This document shows, in pieces, positions 8,862 through 18,840 of a DNA stretch of 64,000 bases. The notes below the pieces were generated by a model. That model was not told the DNA's origin. It saw only the letters and a program-made list of their open reading frames with translations, and did no database searches. The position numbers were made by a program, and so were the translations under genes. The stretch is from Rebecca billardiae RCC1528 (taxonomy: Eukaryota; Haptophyta). The stretch spans positions 1,426,001-1,490,000 of the forward strand of contig OZ251232.1 of the NCBI GenBank assembly GCA_965240325.2. Direction: 5' to 3'. Positions within the stretch are counted from its first letter, which is position 1. Each line of letters begins with the position of its first letter.

Positions 8862-8957
8862 TGTCGAAGGGAATGAAGAGCCCGAAACGACTGAGCTAAA
8901 TCGGTTCGCGCCAACCGATTTAGCTCAGTCGTTTCGGGCTCTTCATTCCCTTCGACA
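8862..8957. repeat. Hairpin H5, right end of the array
   Basis: Perfect 96-bp palindrome identical in form to H1. It is followed directly by ACTGA, matching the left flank of H1. Confidence 0.9.
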
Positions 8958-9193
8958 ACTGATGATTCGTCATACGCTATACACACGCGCATATGTATGA
9001 TCACAAGCCATTACTATGATGACAAGATCGTCGTCCGATATTGTCAGGGCGGCGCCACCACCACACCGGGTGCCACGCGACGCGTGGCATCGCGACACGG
9101 TCACGGGCGCGCCCAGCGTGGCCATGCCAGGCAGTCGTGCCCTGGATGCCGTACATGGGCAGCAGCGCGCTGCGCGTACGACGGCCCTCGTGC

Positions 9194-10699
9194 CTACGAG
9201 CGCGGGATGCGCGCGCGGTGTGCAAGCTGCACGGCGTATGTCGTGCCGCCTCTGCCGTCGTAGTCGGCTGTGAACGTGGCGACGGTCGCGGCCTCGTCCG
9301 CGGCCGCGTCGCCCCCGCCCGCCGCAGTCGCACCGGCCGCGCCCATCGGCACCACGCGCCAGTAGGAGAGCTCGAGCACACTCGCCCACAGGCGCACGCT
9401 CACGAAGCCGTGGACGCTCTGCGCGTAGTGCACCGTGCCGCCCGCGCGGTGGCGCGGCGGCGGGGGCGACGACGCGACGCCGGCGGTGGGCGCCGCGCGT
9501 GGCGCGCCGCGCCCAGCAGCAGCGGCCTCCTGCAAGGGGTGCAGGTCCAGCCCACCGCCGGCGCCGGCGACCACGTAGTGCATGCCGTTTCGCTCGATGT
9601 GCTGCATGTTGTGCTCGTCGCCTGCGAGGTACAGCTGCGCCGCGGGGCGCCGGAGCAGCGGGTCGAGCCGGCGCACCAGCTGCGGGTAGTCGCCGTGCCC
9701 CGCGGCAACCGACCACACCGGCGAGTGCCCCACGACGATGGACCAATCCTTAGCGGACGCGGCGCGCGCGCGCGCGAGCGCGGCGCGCAGCCACTTGAGC
9801 TGCTCGACAAACGGCGCGCGATTCTCGGGGGGCAGGCGGCGGCACTCGGAGGTGCGGCCGACGGTGCCGTTGAAGCCGAGGGGCAGCGTGTCCGTCGGCG
9901 GCCACTTCTCGAGCGCCGCCTGCATCGCGCGCCAGCGCTCGGCCGTGTGCTTTGGCGTACGTAGTACGGCATCTGCCTCCTGGAGAGGACCCACCTCCTC
10001 CTCCGCCTCCGACTTGTGGCAGACGAGCGAGCACGTGTCGAGGAAGGTGAGCCGCAGGCGCTGCGGGCCCGTCGCGAGCGGGTTGAGCGCCAGGCTGCCG
10101 CGCCGCCCGAGCGCGACCGACTTCGACCAGTACCGCGCCGGCAGCTGGTACTGCGGCGCGGGTGCGCGCGCGTCCGGTTGCCCGGCCAGGAGCAGCGCGC
10201 TCGCGTTGCCGCGGCAGTCGTGGTTGCCCATCACGGAGTACCAGGGCAGCCGCGCGAGGGCGGGCGCGACGCCGAAGGACACGTTGAACACGCGCCCGAG
10301 CCGCGGGTCGTGCACGTCCGTCACGCCGTACTTGTAGAACGCGTCGCCGAGGTTGACGACGAAGCGCGCGTCCGAGAGCACACCGCCCGAGGCGGCGAGA
10401 ACGCCCATCGCGCGCGCGACGAGGCGCTGGGTGCCGACGAGCTCGGGGCGCTCGACGGGCGCACCCCAATCGCCTATCACGAGGAACGTGAGCGCGGGCG
10501 GCGCTCGTCGCCAGCCCACAAAGGCAAAGATGCCCGCGGCAAGCGTGAGCGCGAGTGCCGTGTACGCCACGCGCCGCGCAGGGCTCACGCTCACCACGCG
10601 CCGCCGTGTACACTCAGGCATCAGCGACTCGTATCGGTACCACCGCCACTGCCGAGACCGCTGCCGCGCGGGCTTGTAGATGTACGTCTCCGAGTCCAT
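9194..10699 (-). CDS. Membrane-anchored purple acid phosphatase (ACP5/TRAP-like metallophosphoesterase)
   Basis: 501 residues from ATG at 10699; the open frame continues upstream without another ATG. A single hydrophobic helix at about residues 44-63 looks like a signal anchor, putting the catalytic part outside the cytosol. Motifs in order match small mammalian-type purple acid phosphatases: G-D-W-G (76-79), N-L-G-D-A-F-Y-K-Y-G, M-G-N-H-D-C-R-G-N, V-V-G-H-S-P-V-W-S and a last motif before H-Y-V-V-A-G-A-G-G-G-L-D. The Fe-binding tyrosine and the Asn/His of G-N-H-D are kept. In the last motif the usual G-H-D-H-N is G-D-E-H-N, so one metal-ligand histidine is replaced by aspartate. The family hydrolyses phosphomonoesters at acid pH. 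The C-terminal 80 residues are Ala/Gly-rich. No intron is needed. Confidence 0.88.
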   Translation of the reverse strand: MDSETYIYKPARQRSRQWRWYRYESLMPECTRRRVVSVSPARRVAYTALALTLAAGIFAFVGWRRAPPALTFLVIGDWGAPVERPELVGTQRLVARAMGVLAASGGVLSDARFVVNLGDAFYKYGVTDVHDPRLGRVFNVSFGVAPALARLPWYSVMGNHDCRGNASALLLAGQPDARAPAPQYQLPARYWSKSVALGRRGSLALNPLATGPQRLRLTFLDTCSLVCHKSEAEEEVGPLQEADAVLRTPKHTAERWRAMQAALEKWPPTDTLPLGFNGTVGRTSECRRLPPENRAPFVEQLKWLRAALARARAASAKDWSIVVGHSPVWSVAAGHGDYPQLVRRLDPLLRRPAAQLYLAGDEHNMQHIERNGMHYVVAGAGGGLDLHPLQEAAAAGRGAPRAAPTAGVASSPPPPRHRAGGTVHYAQSVHGFVSVRLWASVLELSYWRVVPMGAAGATAAGGGDAAADEAATVATFTADYDGRGGTTYAVQLAHRARIPRS

Positions 10700-11713
10700 C
10701 GTGCCGCAGCTCCAGGCAGAATCACGGCGCCAGTCGCAGATTCCCCTGACCAGGCGCCGCCATTCTGGTGCTGGAAAGCTCGGCGAGGGTCGCGGCGCGC
10801 CCGCGCCCGCCCGCGGCGCCCAGACCCATCTGCAGCCGGACCGTACCGGACCAACGCCCACCGAGCGTGGGGGGGTGTCCGGGGCGTAGGTCCGGGTCTG
10901 CAGACTGCGCCCAGACCCGCGCGACTTCGATCCCCGGGGCCGGAAAATTCTACCGCGGCATCAAAGGATGAATCATCAAGCAATAATGCGCATAGCACTT
11001 TATTCGATCATCACGTCCGACAGGACATCCCGAGATGCACTGGATCCACCCGACTGTCCGACAGGCCAAGCGTCATCACGTCCGACAGGCGTCATATCAG
11101 CATTATTGTCTGAGCGAGATACTGCTGTCGACTGGCGGCCTCACGAAGTTATACCTGGACCTTCAACCTGGTTAGTAGTATATTGGAACCGTACCGCCCC
11201 TGTAGTAGACCCCTGCGGGGCCTGGCCCTGGCCGAGCGGGCGCCGGCCGCCTGGCCGCCAATGCCGGCACGGCGTCCGCGGCTCTGAGACCTCGGTCAGA
11301 TCTGACTCTGAGACGTTGGCGGCGGTAACCGGGTAACCGCGGAGTTTCGGCCTCGTCGGAGTCACGCGGTGTCAGCGTCTGCTCTGACATTCTGAAGATT
11401 GGCGGAAGATCTTGCCGGTCCTACCGACAGACCTCGTCACGCCGGACGACGATGATACTACTCATAGTCATACTCCGATGTCCGAGTCACGCGTGTAACT
11501 CGTGAGATGACTGGACACTGGTCAGCGCGGCCGCCAGCGGAGTCGGACTACTAATATAGGCGCGGCGTATGCCTATATATATATATACGCTGACCGTTGA
11601 CGACTCAGTGCTGTGACGATGTACTATATGTAGTCTCGCAGCGCGCATTATCAGTAGTCAGTACATCATACATCAGTACTTCGGACGGCCGGCGCTGTAA
11701 TCAATCAACTATA
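10700..11713. other. Intergenic, no gene seen
   Basis: Contains the 5' flank of the phosphatase gene, two copies of TCATCACGTCCGACAGG near 11010 and 11070, and a TATATATATATA run at 11573-11586. No frame gives a recognisable protein. Confidence 0.4.
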
Positions 11714-12487
11714 TCAATCGGAACACGCTGCCCGCGGGCCCTCGAGCTTGAGCAGCAGGCACTCGAGCTCATCCACGAAGTCACGGGCGAGCTCGAAGCC
11801 ATCGATGCTCTCCTCCGAGACTCTCTCGAAGTGGCACGGCGCGCGATGCAACAAGCGCTCGTGGGACGCGACGCAGCGCCGCTGGAGGCAGAGGTACACG
11901 CTGCCGGTGGGTGCCGTGCACTTGCGGAGGGTGTGCAGCAGCGGCTCGACGAGCTCGAGCTTGTAGACGACGTCGGTCCCGACGATGAGGTCGAAGCGTG
12001 CCTCTGAGCAGTCGGAACCGAGAAGCGCAGCGATGTCATCAGCGTCGCCCCAGCGCAGCCGTACTGCTCGACATGCGCCCGCGTCCTTGGGCGCGCGGGC
12101 GCTGTCGCGCTCGATGTTGTGCTGCAGGTTCTCGAGAACGCCCGGCTGCTCGGTGGCGGTCACGTCGAAGCCCATGCGCGAGAGGGCGAGGCTGAGCAAG
12201 CCACATCCGGCGCCTACCTCCAGGCAGCGCAGCCGCGCCCCGCCCGACGCGGCCTGCTGCGCCCGCTGTTGCCAGCGCGCGCGCGCGTACAGCATGAGCA
12301 GAACGCACGTCTCCCACACGCACCCGCCCGTGTGCGGAATCGACGCGTCCTGTCGCACGACGAGAGGCGCATCGCCCGGTCGGGCGGCGGGGAACTGCAC
12401 GCGCTCCTGATTCGCCATCTCAAAGAGCCGCTCGGCCAGAGTGTCGTCATCGTCTCCTTTATTCGCCTCGAAGACGACCGCGGCCAT
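11714..12487 (-). CDS. METTL21-type (methyltransferase family 16) protein-lysine methyltransferase
   Basis: 257 residues from ATG at 12487 in one exon, the usual size for the family. It contains G-G-C-V-W-E (the G-x-V-W-E entry motif), L-E-V-G-A-G-C-G-L-L-S-L-A-L (SAM-binding motif I), an acidic T-A-T-E at the end of the next strand, and D-L-I-V-G-T-D-V-V-Y, the family signature of the D-x-x-Y type. The family transfers methyl groups from SAM to lysines of chaperones, elongation factors and other proteins; the target here is unknown. There is no targeting signal, so cytosol or nucleus is likely. The gene stands alone, convergent with nothing close. Confidence 0.85.
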   Translation of the reverse strand: MAAVVFEANKGDDDDTLAERLFEMANQERVQFPAARPGDAPLVVRQDASIPHTGGCVWETCVLLMLYARARWQQRAQQAASGGARLRCLEVGAGCGLLSLALSRMGFDVTATEQPGVLENLQHNIERDSARAPKDAGACRAVRLRWGDADDIAALLGSDCSEARFDLIVGTDVVYKLELVEPLLHTLRKCTAPTGSVYLCLQRRCVASHERLLHRAPCHFERVSEESIDGFELARDFVDELECLLLKLEGPRAACSD

Positions 12488-12531
12488 CGTGTCCGTGCTG
12501 GGACAATTGCACTTGTAGCTGTATCCCCATA

Positions 12532-12585
12532 TACAGTTTACTCAGAATAAGAGACGCACGCAGCTCACTGCTCAGGCAGGCGAGA
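12532..12585 (+). repeat. Copy of the TACAGTTTACT...GCAGGCGAGATT repeat
   Basis: Matches copies at 23392, 55690 and, inverted, 56400-56492, with a short insertion in the middle. It abuts the MITE that follows. Confidence 0.7.
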
Positions 12586-12587
12586 TT

Positions 12588-13226
12588 AGACCCTTCAGGA
12601 AAGGTTGTGGCCCCACTGCGACCGCCCGGACGAGGGCCGCTCGAAATAGCCGTGAGTGCGACGTCACGCGCCGCTATTGGGCCTGCGCGCCGCTAGTGAG
12701 GCCCTGGCAGCGCCCCATACCCACCATGCGGCCGAGTAGCCCTCTCACGCCTCTCACGACAGCCTGTAAGCCACACCGTGAGCAACGCGGCAGCCATCGG
12801 AGCCGATCGTCATCACACACACCGTTCAAAATAGAAATGGGAGCAGCTACGGGACGCATCCGCCACTCGTCTCTTCTCTACAGACGTCACAGCGTTGCGT
12901 GTTGCTGCTCCGGCGGCATCAGCACGCACGCACGCCTATTTCGGGCGTGCAAAGAGCAGCGCGTGCAAGCTGTTGCGTTTCCCTGCGTTGCAGATCGCGC
13001 GTCGGTGACAAGGTGGCAGAGACGACGGATGACAGCATGCCGAAGCGGCGCATGTCCTTCCAACTGGTGTCTACTTGCCCACCATCCACCCCGGCGGACG
13101 ATCCGGCGATGGCGCCGCGACTCTGAGCGCGCACAGTAGGCGAGGTGCGCTGGCGGGACGAGCCGGGCGGCATGCCGCCACTGGGAACCCACTGAAGCCG
13201 GGGCCACAACCTTTCCTGAAGGGTCT
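12588..13226. mobile_element. MITE-like element with 27-bp perfect TIRs
   Basis: 12588-12614 and 13200-13226 are exact inverted repeats (begin AGACCCTTCAGGAAAGG). The 639-bp unit has no supported ORF. Flanks offer TT or TTA on both sides, but the duplication is not unambiguous. Confidence 0.75.
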
Positions 13227-13428
13227 TTAGTGTCTGCTAGCCTACACGGTACACCAGGTCTAAAAAATTAGCTATGCATCATGCTACTACTAGCTTAAGC
13301 TTGTAGCTGTGTGCTATAGCTGCTGCTGCTGTCAGACCATATCAATCAGAGTCATATCCGGGACCGCCATGTATCATCGACAAACCGCGCAGCATCAGCA
13401 ACGGCGACGCGCGCCAGCCTGAGCCGCG

Positions 13429-16069
13429 TCACCTCGGGTGCGAGCGCGTCCGTCTGGCGAGCAGCGGGTTGAAGAGCCAGCCGCGCAGCCACAGCCGCAC
13501 GCGCGTGCTGCGCAGCGCGAGCAGCGGCGGGAGCACGCACGCGAGCGGCCACAACTTGACAACCGACCAAGGCTCCTCCTCGCCCGTGGCGGCGGCGGCG
13601 CCACCCTCGCCGACAATCGCGCCGCCCTCGCCGCCGGCCTGCGACGGACGCGCAGCCCCGTCCACACCCGGCGCCGCGCCGGGCGCACCGCCGCCGCCGC
13701 CACCGCCGCCCGGCGCGCCCTCGCCGCCCACTGCACGCGGCGCGGCCGCCGCCTCGCCGCCGCCGCCCGGCGCCGCGCCCACATTCGCGCGCGTGGCGAA
13801 GCCGGTGGGCCGCACGACGCCGGGCTCAGCGCCGCGCGGCTGCGGCTGCGGCTGCGGCTGCGCTGGGCGCGGCTGCGCCCCCGCCGCGGCTGCGTGGGCC
13901 GCCGCGGCGGCCGCCGTGCCGTCGCCACCGGCAGCACCGCCGCGCGCCGCGCGCGCCGCGTGCGCGCTGCCCGGCGCGGCGACCATCACCCGCGCAGGCG
14001 CCTCGCGGTCGGCCGCGGCCAGCCGAGCGTTCAGGTCTAGAACACGCAGCAGCGGCTGCGGCGCGCGGTCCGCGCACACGCCCGCCGCCTCGAGCCCGGG
14101 CGCGCGGCTCATGACGAACAGGTACGAGAGCGGCGGCACGATCAGCGGCACGTTCCCCTGCCGGACGATCGGCACGAGCTCGGGCATCGCGCCCGTCCGA
14201 GCGTCCGGCGAGAGCGGCTGGCCATTCAGCTTCACCTGGATGGAGTCGAGGGAAGGAGCGGTCACGAGGTAAAGCTCGCGCTCTCCGGCGAGCAGCTCGC
14301 CGCCGACCGCGAGCTCGAGCGACGCCGGCGTGTCCTTCGCCAGGTTGAGCGCGAGCACCACCAGCCGGCCATCGAGCGCGCCGGGCTCGCCGTCCGCGTC
14401 CGCGTCGGCGGCGCGCGCGCAGTGCGCATACGCGCGCAGGTGTGGCGAGCCGCGCACACGCACGCGCAGCACACGCGCGCCCATCAGCGTGCGCCAGAGC
14501 AGCGCGGCCCAATAATCCGGCAGCGGCCTGTGGTACGCGTTGAGCAGCCCGTAGTGCCCGCCCACCAGCGTCTGCCTGCAGAACGCGTGGTGCCCGTTCT
14601 CCGAGAAGGAGCCGAGCTCGTCCAGAAACCAAAACGACGAGAGGAACGTGTCTGTGACATAGTGCTGGCCAGAGTTGTACGCGCCGCCGGCCTCGCCCGC
14701 CCACACCATCGGCGCGTCCTCCGCGCGCGTGCGCGGCAGCGCGCCCGCCACCACCTCCGACGCGTTCATCGACACCCACTGCGCGCGGTCCAGGAACTCA
14801 AAGTCGAGCACCTTCTCGCGCAGAGAGTCCATCCGGCCTGAGCCGAGCAGGTACGCGTGGTGCGTGACGGCGTCAAGCGGAAACGGGAGCGAGCGGAGGA
14901 AGGCTCGGTACCAGTCCGGCTGGAGCTCGCACGCCGGGCCGAACAGGCGCGGCGCGGGCCCGCGCATCCCCTCCGCGCGCCACAGCTCGGCCAGCATCCC
15001 GCGCAGCCGCGTGTAGTCCGCGGCCAGCCCGTGCGCCTCGAACTTGGCCTGCAGACCCTTGGCGCCGCACAGCTCGTTGCCCAGCTCGAACGCGTACGGC
15101 ACGGAGAGTGTGCCGCTGCCGTCATTCGCGTGGGCAAAGGTGTGCTGCAGCAGCGCGTGCGCGTTGCTCGGGTCCCACCGCCCCGTGTAGTTGCACCACT
15201 TGCGCCGGCACTCCCTGCGCAAGCGCGCGGCGCGGCGCGGCGCGTGCCGGCAAGCGTTGTGCACGCGCGGCGCACGGGCGGGCGGGGACGATGAGCCGAG
15301 AAACGTTGCGCGCCGCGCGCCGCGCGCGCCGCGCAGCGCGGCTGGGCGCGAGCGCGGGCGGCGGCGCGCGCCGAGCGCGCACCTGCAGCACCCATCGGCG
15401 CGCTGGCGCCCATGCAGCGCGCTGAGCACGTACAGCATCAGCGCGCCCGCCTTGCGCGCGAACGCATGCAGCTGCGCCCAGCGCGCGCGCGGCAGGCAGC
15501 CGTCAGAAAAGCCGACACGCGACGTCTCGCCGTCGAGGCGGAAGGGCTTGCACGCGCCGGGCTTGAGGCCCTCTGACTCGAAGACGACAAGGTCTGCGCG
15601 CGCGCGCGCGCGGAGCCCGCCGGTCGGTCCGCCGCGGCGCGGCGGCGCGCGCCGCGCAGCAGCGCCGTGCGCGCGCGGCGCGCACCTGAGAGTGAGCCGC
15701 CAACGCGAAGCACTACGGGCGAGAGCGCACGCAGCGCGCCGATGAGGCGCGGCGACTCGAGGTCGACGGTGAGGATCGAAGACTGCCGCGTCAGGCGCGA
15801 GACGCCGCGCGCGAGCGCGTAAAAGCATGCCGCAGCGCCGTGCCGCGCTGCGCGTCGCGAGCGCGCGCGCACACGCGCGCGCGCACCTGGCCCCATGCGC
15901 ACGTGCCATAGTCGCACTTGTTGGAAGGCCACCAGTCGAGCGTGACGCAGATGAAGTTGTCGGCCACGGTGTTCAGAACCCTCGCGTCCACGTCGATTCG
16001 CGCTAGCGCCGGGGGCTTGACGCCAAGCGCGGCCGCAAACGAAAGCGCCGCTAGCATGGCGGGCGCCAT
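13429..16069 (-). CDS. Heparanase-like GH79 glycoside hydrolase with C-terminal membrane helix
   Basis: Four exons: 16069-15887, 15782-15686, 15593-15383, 15214-13429; introns of 104, 92 and 168 bp all start GTGCGC and end GCAG, and phases join exactly, giving 758 residues. Residues 1-19 form a signal peptide. The catalytic acid motif appears as F-E-L-G-N-E and the nucleophile motif as W-A-G-E-A-G-G-A-Y-N-S-G, both as in heparanase and plant GH79 beta-glucuronidases. The C-terminal 200 residues are Gly/Ala/Pro-rich low-complexity sequence with a Q-P repeat, ending in a single helix (L-W-P-L-A-C-V-L-P-P-L-L-A-L) and a basic tail, so it is probably anchored at the cell surface or in the endomembranes. 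GH79 enzymes cut glucuronide links in polysaccharides; the substrate in an alga is unknown. Confidence 0.85.
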
Positions 16070-16141
16070 GTCCACGCCGCGCTAACAGCGCCGATCTAAA
16101 CGAGCACCTCGTAGAGAGTACTAGAGACGTGCGGGAACAGC
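16070..16141. promoter_or_regulatory. 72-bp divergent intergenic region
   Basis: Only 72 bp separate the start codons of the heparanase-like and reductase genes, so the promoters must overlap or lie partly within coding sequence. No TATA box is visible. Confidence 0.45.
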
Positions 16142-16969
16142 ATGGCGTCGCTTGCCGTTGGGCTGCGTTTTTACTATGCGCTCATCACGCTCGCGGCGCT
16201 GTGCAGCACTCGCGTACCCCACCTCCGCCACTGGGCGCGCTTCGGCAAGATGCGCTTCGGCGCGGGCGCGCACGGCGGCGCCGAGCCGCACCTCATGCGC
16301 CGGCTTGACGTGACCGTGCCGAAGCGGTACTTTGCACACTTTTACGCGCTCGGCGCGCTGTGGAATGGCGCGCTGCTCGGCACGTGTGCGGCGCGCGGCT
16401 CGGCGTGGGCGTGCGCGGGTGGGCTCGGCGTAGACGCTGCGCTCTGCCTCGCGCTCGCCGAGCTCCACCTCTTGCGCCGGCTGTACGAGTGCGTCTCGCT
16501 CGAGCAGCGGCGCGGCAGCCGCATGCACGTGCTCTCGTACGCGCTCGGCCTCAGCTACTACGCGGCGCTGCCCCTCGCGCTGCTGTGCGGCGGCGGTGGC
16601 GGCGTCGGCAACGGCAGCATACTGCGCCGGGCGGCGGGCGGCGCGCTCTTCGCGTGGGGATCGTGGCACCAGCACCGCTGTCACGCGGCGCTCGCGAGCC
16701 TACGGATGACCGCGGACGCGCCGCGCTACCGTGTGCCGCGCGGCGGCTGGTTCGAAGTGTGCTCGTGCGCGCACTACACGGCGGAGATGGTATTGTACGT
16801 CGGCCTCGTCATCGTGCACGGCGCGCGCGAGCCCACCGTGTGGATGCTCCTGCTGTGGGTCGTCGTTGGGCTGAGCGTGAACGGCGCGCGCTCACACGAC
16901 TGGTACCTGCGCACTTTCGGGGCAGCCTACCCGCAAGGACGGTTCGCCGTGCTGCCGGGCGTGCTCTAG
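16142..16969 (+). CDS. Polyprenol reductase (SRD5A3/DFG10 family)
   Basis: 275 residues, one exon, ATG at 16142. It is a multi-helix membrane protein with the SRD5A3 signatures: V-P-K-R-Y-F-A-H-F-Y, L-H-L-L-R-R-L-Y-E-C, and the C-terminal catalytic region Y-R-V-P-R-G-G-W-F-E-V-C-S-C-A-H-Y followed by A-E-M-V-L-Y and H-D-W-Y-L-R-T-F. The family reduces polyprenol to dolichol in the ER with NADPH, supplying the lipid carrier for N-glycosylation. Length matches the family. It shares a 72-bp upstream region with the heparanase-like gene. Confidence 0.9.
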   Translation: MASLAVGLRFYYALITLAALCSTRVPHLRHWARFGKMRFGAGAHGGAEPHLMRRLDVTVPKRYFAHFYALGALWNGALLGTCAARGSAWACAGGLGVDAALCLALAELHLLRRLYECVSLEQRRGSRMHVLSYALGLSYYAALPLALLCGGGGGVGNGSILRRAAGGALFAWGSWHQHRCHAALASLRMTADAPRYRVPRGGWFEVCSCAHYTAEMVLYVGLVIVHGAREPTVWMLLLWVVVGLSVNGARSHDWYLRTFGAAYPQGRFAVLPGVL

Positions 16970-18015
16970 CGTCGCGACGACGACGCCGGTCCGAGCAGGA
17001 GATGCCCGCGCCGTCTCTTCAGCACGATCATCCCGGGCAGGGCCTGGCCGCGAACGCGGATCGGCGCAGCGCCAGCGATTGACAAGTGCCAACCGCGACA
17101 GTTGCGGCGTCGGCCTGATGCCGAATCTGCCAGCATCTGGGAGCGCCGAGCGGCCAGCACGTTGTAACTATAGATGGATTGGAGTACCAAGTCCAAGTGC
17201 CAGGCGCCGCCGTGTTCGCGGGCTAATAGTCAACGCGCGGCGCCGACCGCGTGGGTCGGGCGGTCGGGTCGGGCCGGGTCGGGGTGGGGGGGCCCGCCCG
17301 GGGGGGTCTTGGCGCGGCGCGGCGCGGCCGCCGCCAGCCAGCTGGCGGCGGCGGCCGGCGCGGCCGGCGCGCGCGCGGACCGTCGCTGACTACAGAGGAA
17401 TCAAACAGTGGACGTGGTGTGCACACCGATGGGCAGCCGGTGACTTCCGGCGGGACATGTCCCTACAGAGGCGGGTTGCCGGGTACGGAAACAAACCGCG
17501 GCCGCTTCACAGCCGAGCTCTGCGAGCTCAGCCTGGGTAGTATCTCGGGTGTCGCCCCGATGGGCCCCCTAGGGGCAGGGGGGGAGGGTGCAGTGACACT
17601 ACAGATTCCTGCAAAAATCACAGGGTACACCCACGAGTCCGACTGCCGATCGGGACGGTTGGCCGGGACGCCGGACGGCGTCATCAGACACTCTCACGCC
17701 CGATGGCGATCGGACCGATCCGCGACGGCCGACACTGACACTTGACAGGGATATTCTCAGACCGGCCGTACGACGTAGTGAAAAGAATGCTACTATAGAC
17801 AGCCGCGGCGCGCACTGCCCCAGGCCACATTCCATCAAGCGGCGTCAACTGGCTGTGCTGCCGGAACCACCGCTCGACCATCGTCACCACCGACTCGGAG
17901 TCGTGCGCTGCGTGCGCTCAGGCCTCAGCGCATCGCCCGTCGCCGTCAACCTCACTACTAGTCTGACGAATCGTCCTCCCCTTCGTCCGCCCTATCTGCG
18001 TGGTCGCGCGGTGAT
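16970..18015. other. Intergenic, nothing recognised
   Basis: Contains a G-rich run at about 17278-17310 and scattered open frames without protein character. It lies between the 3' ends of two converging genes. Confidence 0.4.
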
Positions 18016-18658
18016 TCAGTGCGCCTCCTCGGCGTCGGTGCAGTCATAGAAGATGGGCGGCTGCGCGGGGCCATCAGGCGTCGCGTGAGGGCAGGGCGCG
18101 CGTTGGCGTGTGAGCGGCTCGGAGCGGGCGCATCAGGGCGACCGCCCGTGGCGTCGCACCTCCTCCCACGTGTGCGCCGGGGGCGGCGACTCGATGAGCC
18201 ATTCGGGCGAGAAGACGACCTTCGGCACGACGTACTCCTTGCCATTCTCCTCGTACTTCTTGCCACTCTCATCGTGAGTGTCGGGCTTGAGGCTCGGGCA
18301 CGGGTCGCTGCGATGGTGCGAGCGATATGTGGCGCGCACGCGTGCGCAGCGTGAGCACGGGGCGGGCGCGGGCGCGGCGCGGGGCGAGAGAGGCGTGTGC
18401 TCGAGCGCGTGCGCGCACATGCTCGGCCCAGCGGCGAACCGGGCGACCTTCGTGAGCTGCGGGCACGCAGGCAGCGCCGCCCGAGGCCGGGTCATTGCTG
18501 CACAGCGTGGCGGCGCGCGCGCGTGGGCCGAGGACGCGGGAGCGAGTGAGGGCGGGGGAAACGTCTGTTTGCAATGCGTCCAGCAGGAACGGCGTGCCGG
18601 CCGCCGACGTTGGCCGCGCCGCCCGGCGCGCACCAAGCCGAGTCGCCGAGCGCAGCAT
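18016..18658 (-). CDS. Unrecognised small protein, probable mitochondrial presequence, at least 3 exons
   Basis: An ATG at 18658 opens M-L-R-S-A-T-R-L-G-A-R-R-A-A-R-P, an Arg/Ala/Ser-rich amphipathic start typical of mitochondrial import. A middle exon, 18307-18160, encodes D-P-C-P-S-L-K-P-D and a charged stretch ending S-P-P-P-A-H-T-W-E-E; it stops at a GTGCGA donor, and a 99-bp intron leads to a last exon at 18060-18016 (P-P-I-F-Y-D-C-T-D-A-E-E-A-H, stop). That junction is in phase and convincing. How exon 1 joins the 18307 acceptor is not settled: the best GTGCGC donor (near 18421) is in the wrong phase. I do not recognise the family; a small respiratory-complex subunit is a guess from the leader only. 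It is divergent from Y14. Confidence 0.5.
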
Positions 18659-18840
18659 GGCCTCTCGCGAAAGGTAGCGAGCCCAACCCTGACTCAAGCC
18701 TCGTTGTGTAATCGCATCGAGACTCCGGACGAGCTGCGATCTGGAGCGCAGTCCGGTTGCGGGCGCGCGCCTTGCCAGCGCTGCTGGAGAGCTGGCGCCT
18801 GGCGAGCGGCAAAGATCGGCTTTGCCGGACCAGCGCAGCC

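Larger units (their letters stand above)
6289..8957. mobile_element. Composite palindromic array, probably one inserted unit with a 5-bp target duplication
   Basis: The 2.67-kb block starts with the outer arm of one hairpin and ends with the outer arm of another, so its ends are inverted repeats beginning TGTCGAAGGG. Directly outside are ACTGA at 6284-6288 and ACTGA at 8958-8962, as expected of a target-site duplication. Inside are five full hairpins, one half hairpin, three full and one partial copy of a roughly 467-bp TIR module in both orientations, and a unique section at 6500-7006. The long ORFs across it are palindrome artefacts: the same peptides recur on both strands. No transposase is visible, so it would be non-autonomous. 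A foldback-type element is the nearest known class. Confidence 0.65.

Noticed and set aside
8092-9000. 302-codon ORF across the hairpin array
   Set aside because: Its peptides repeat within itself and on the opposite strand, as expected when palindromes and inverted modules are translated. Not a gene.
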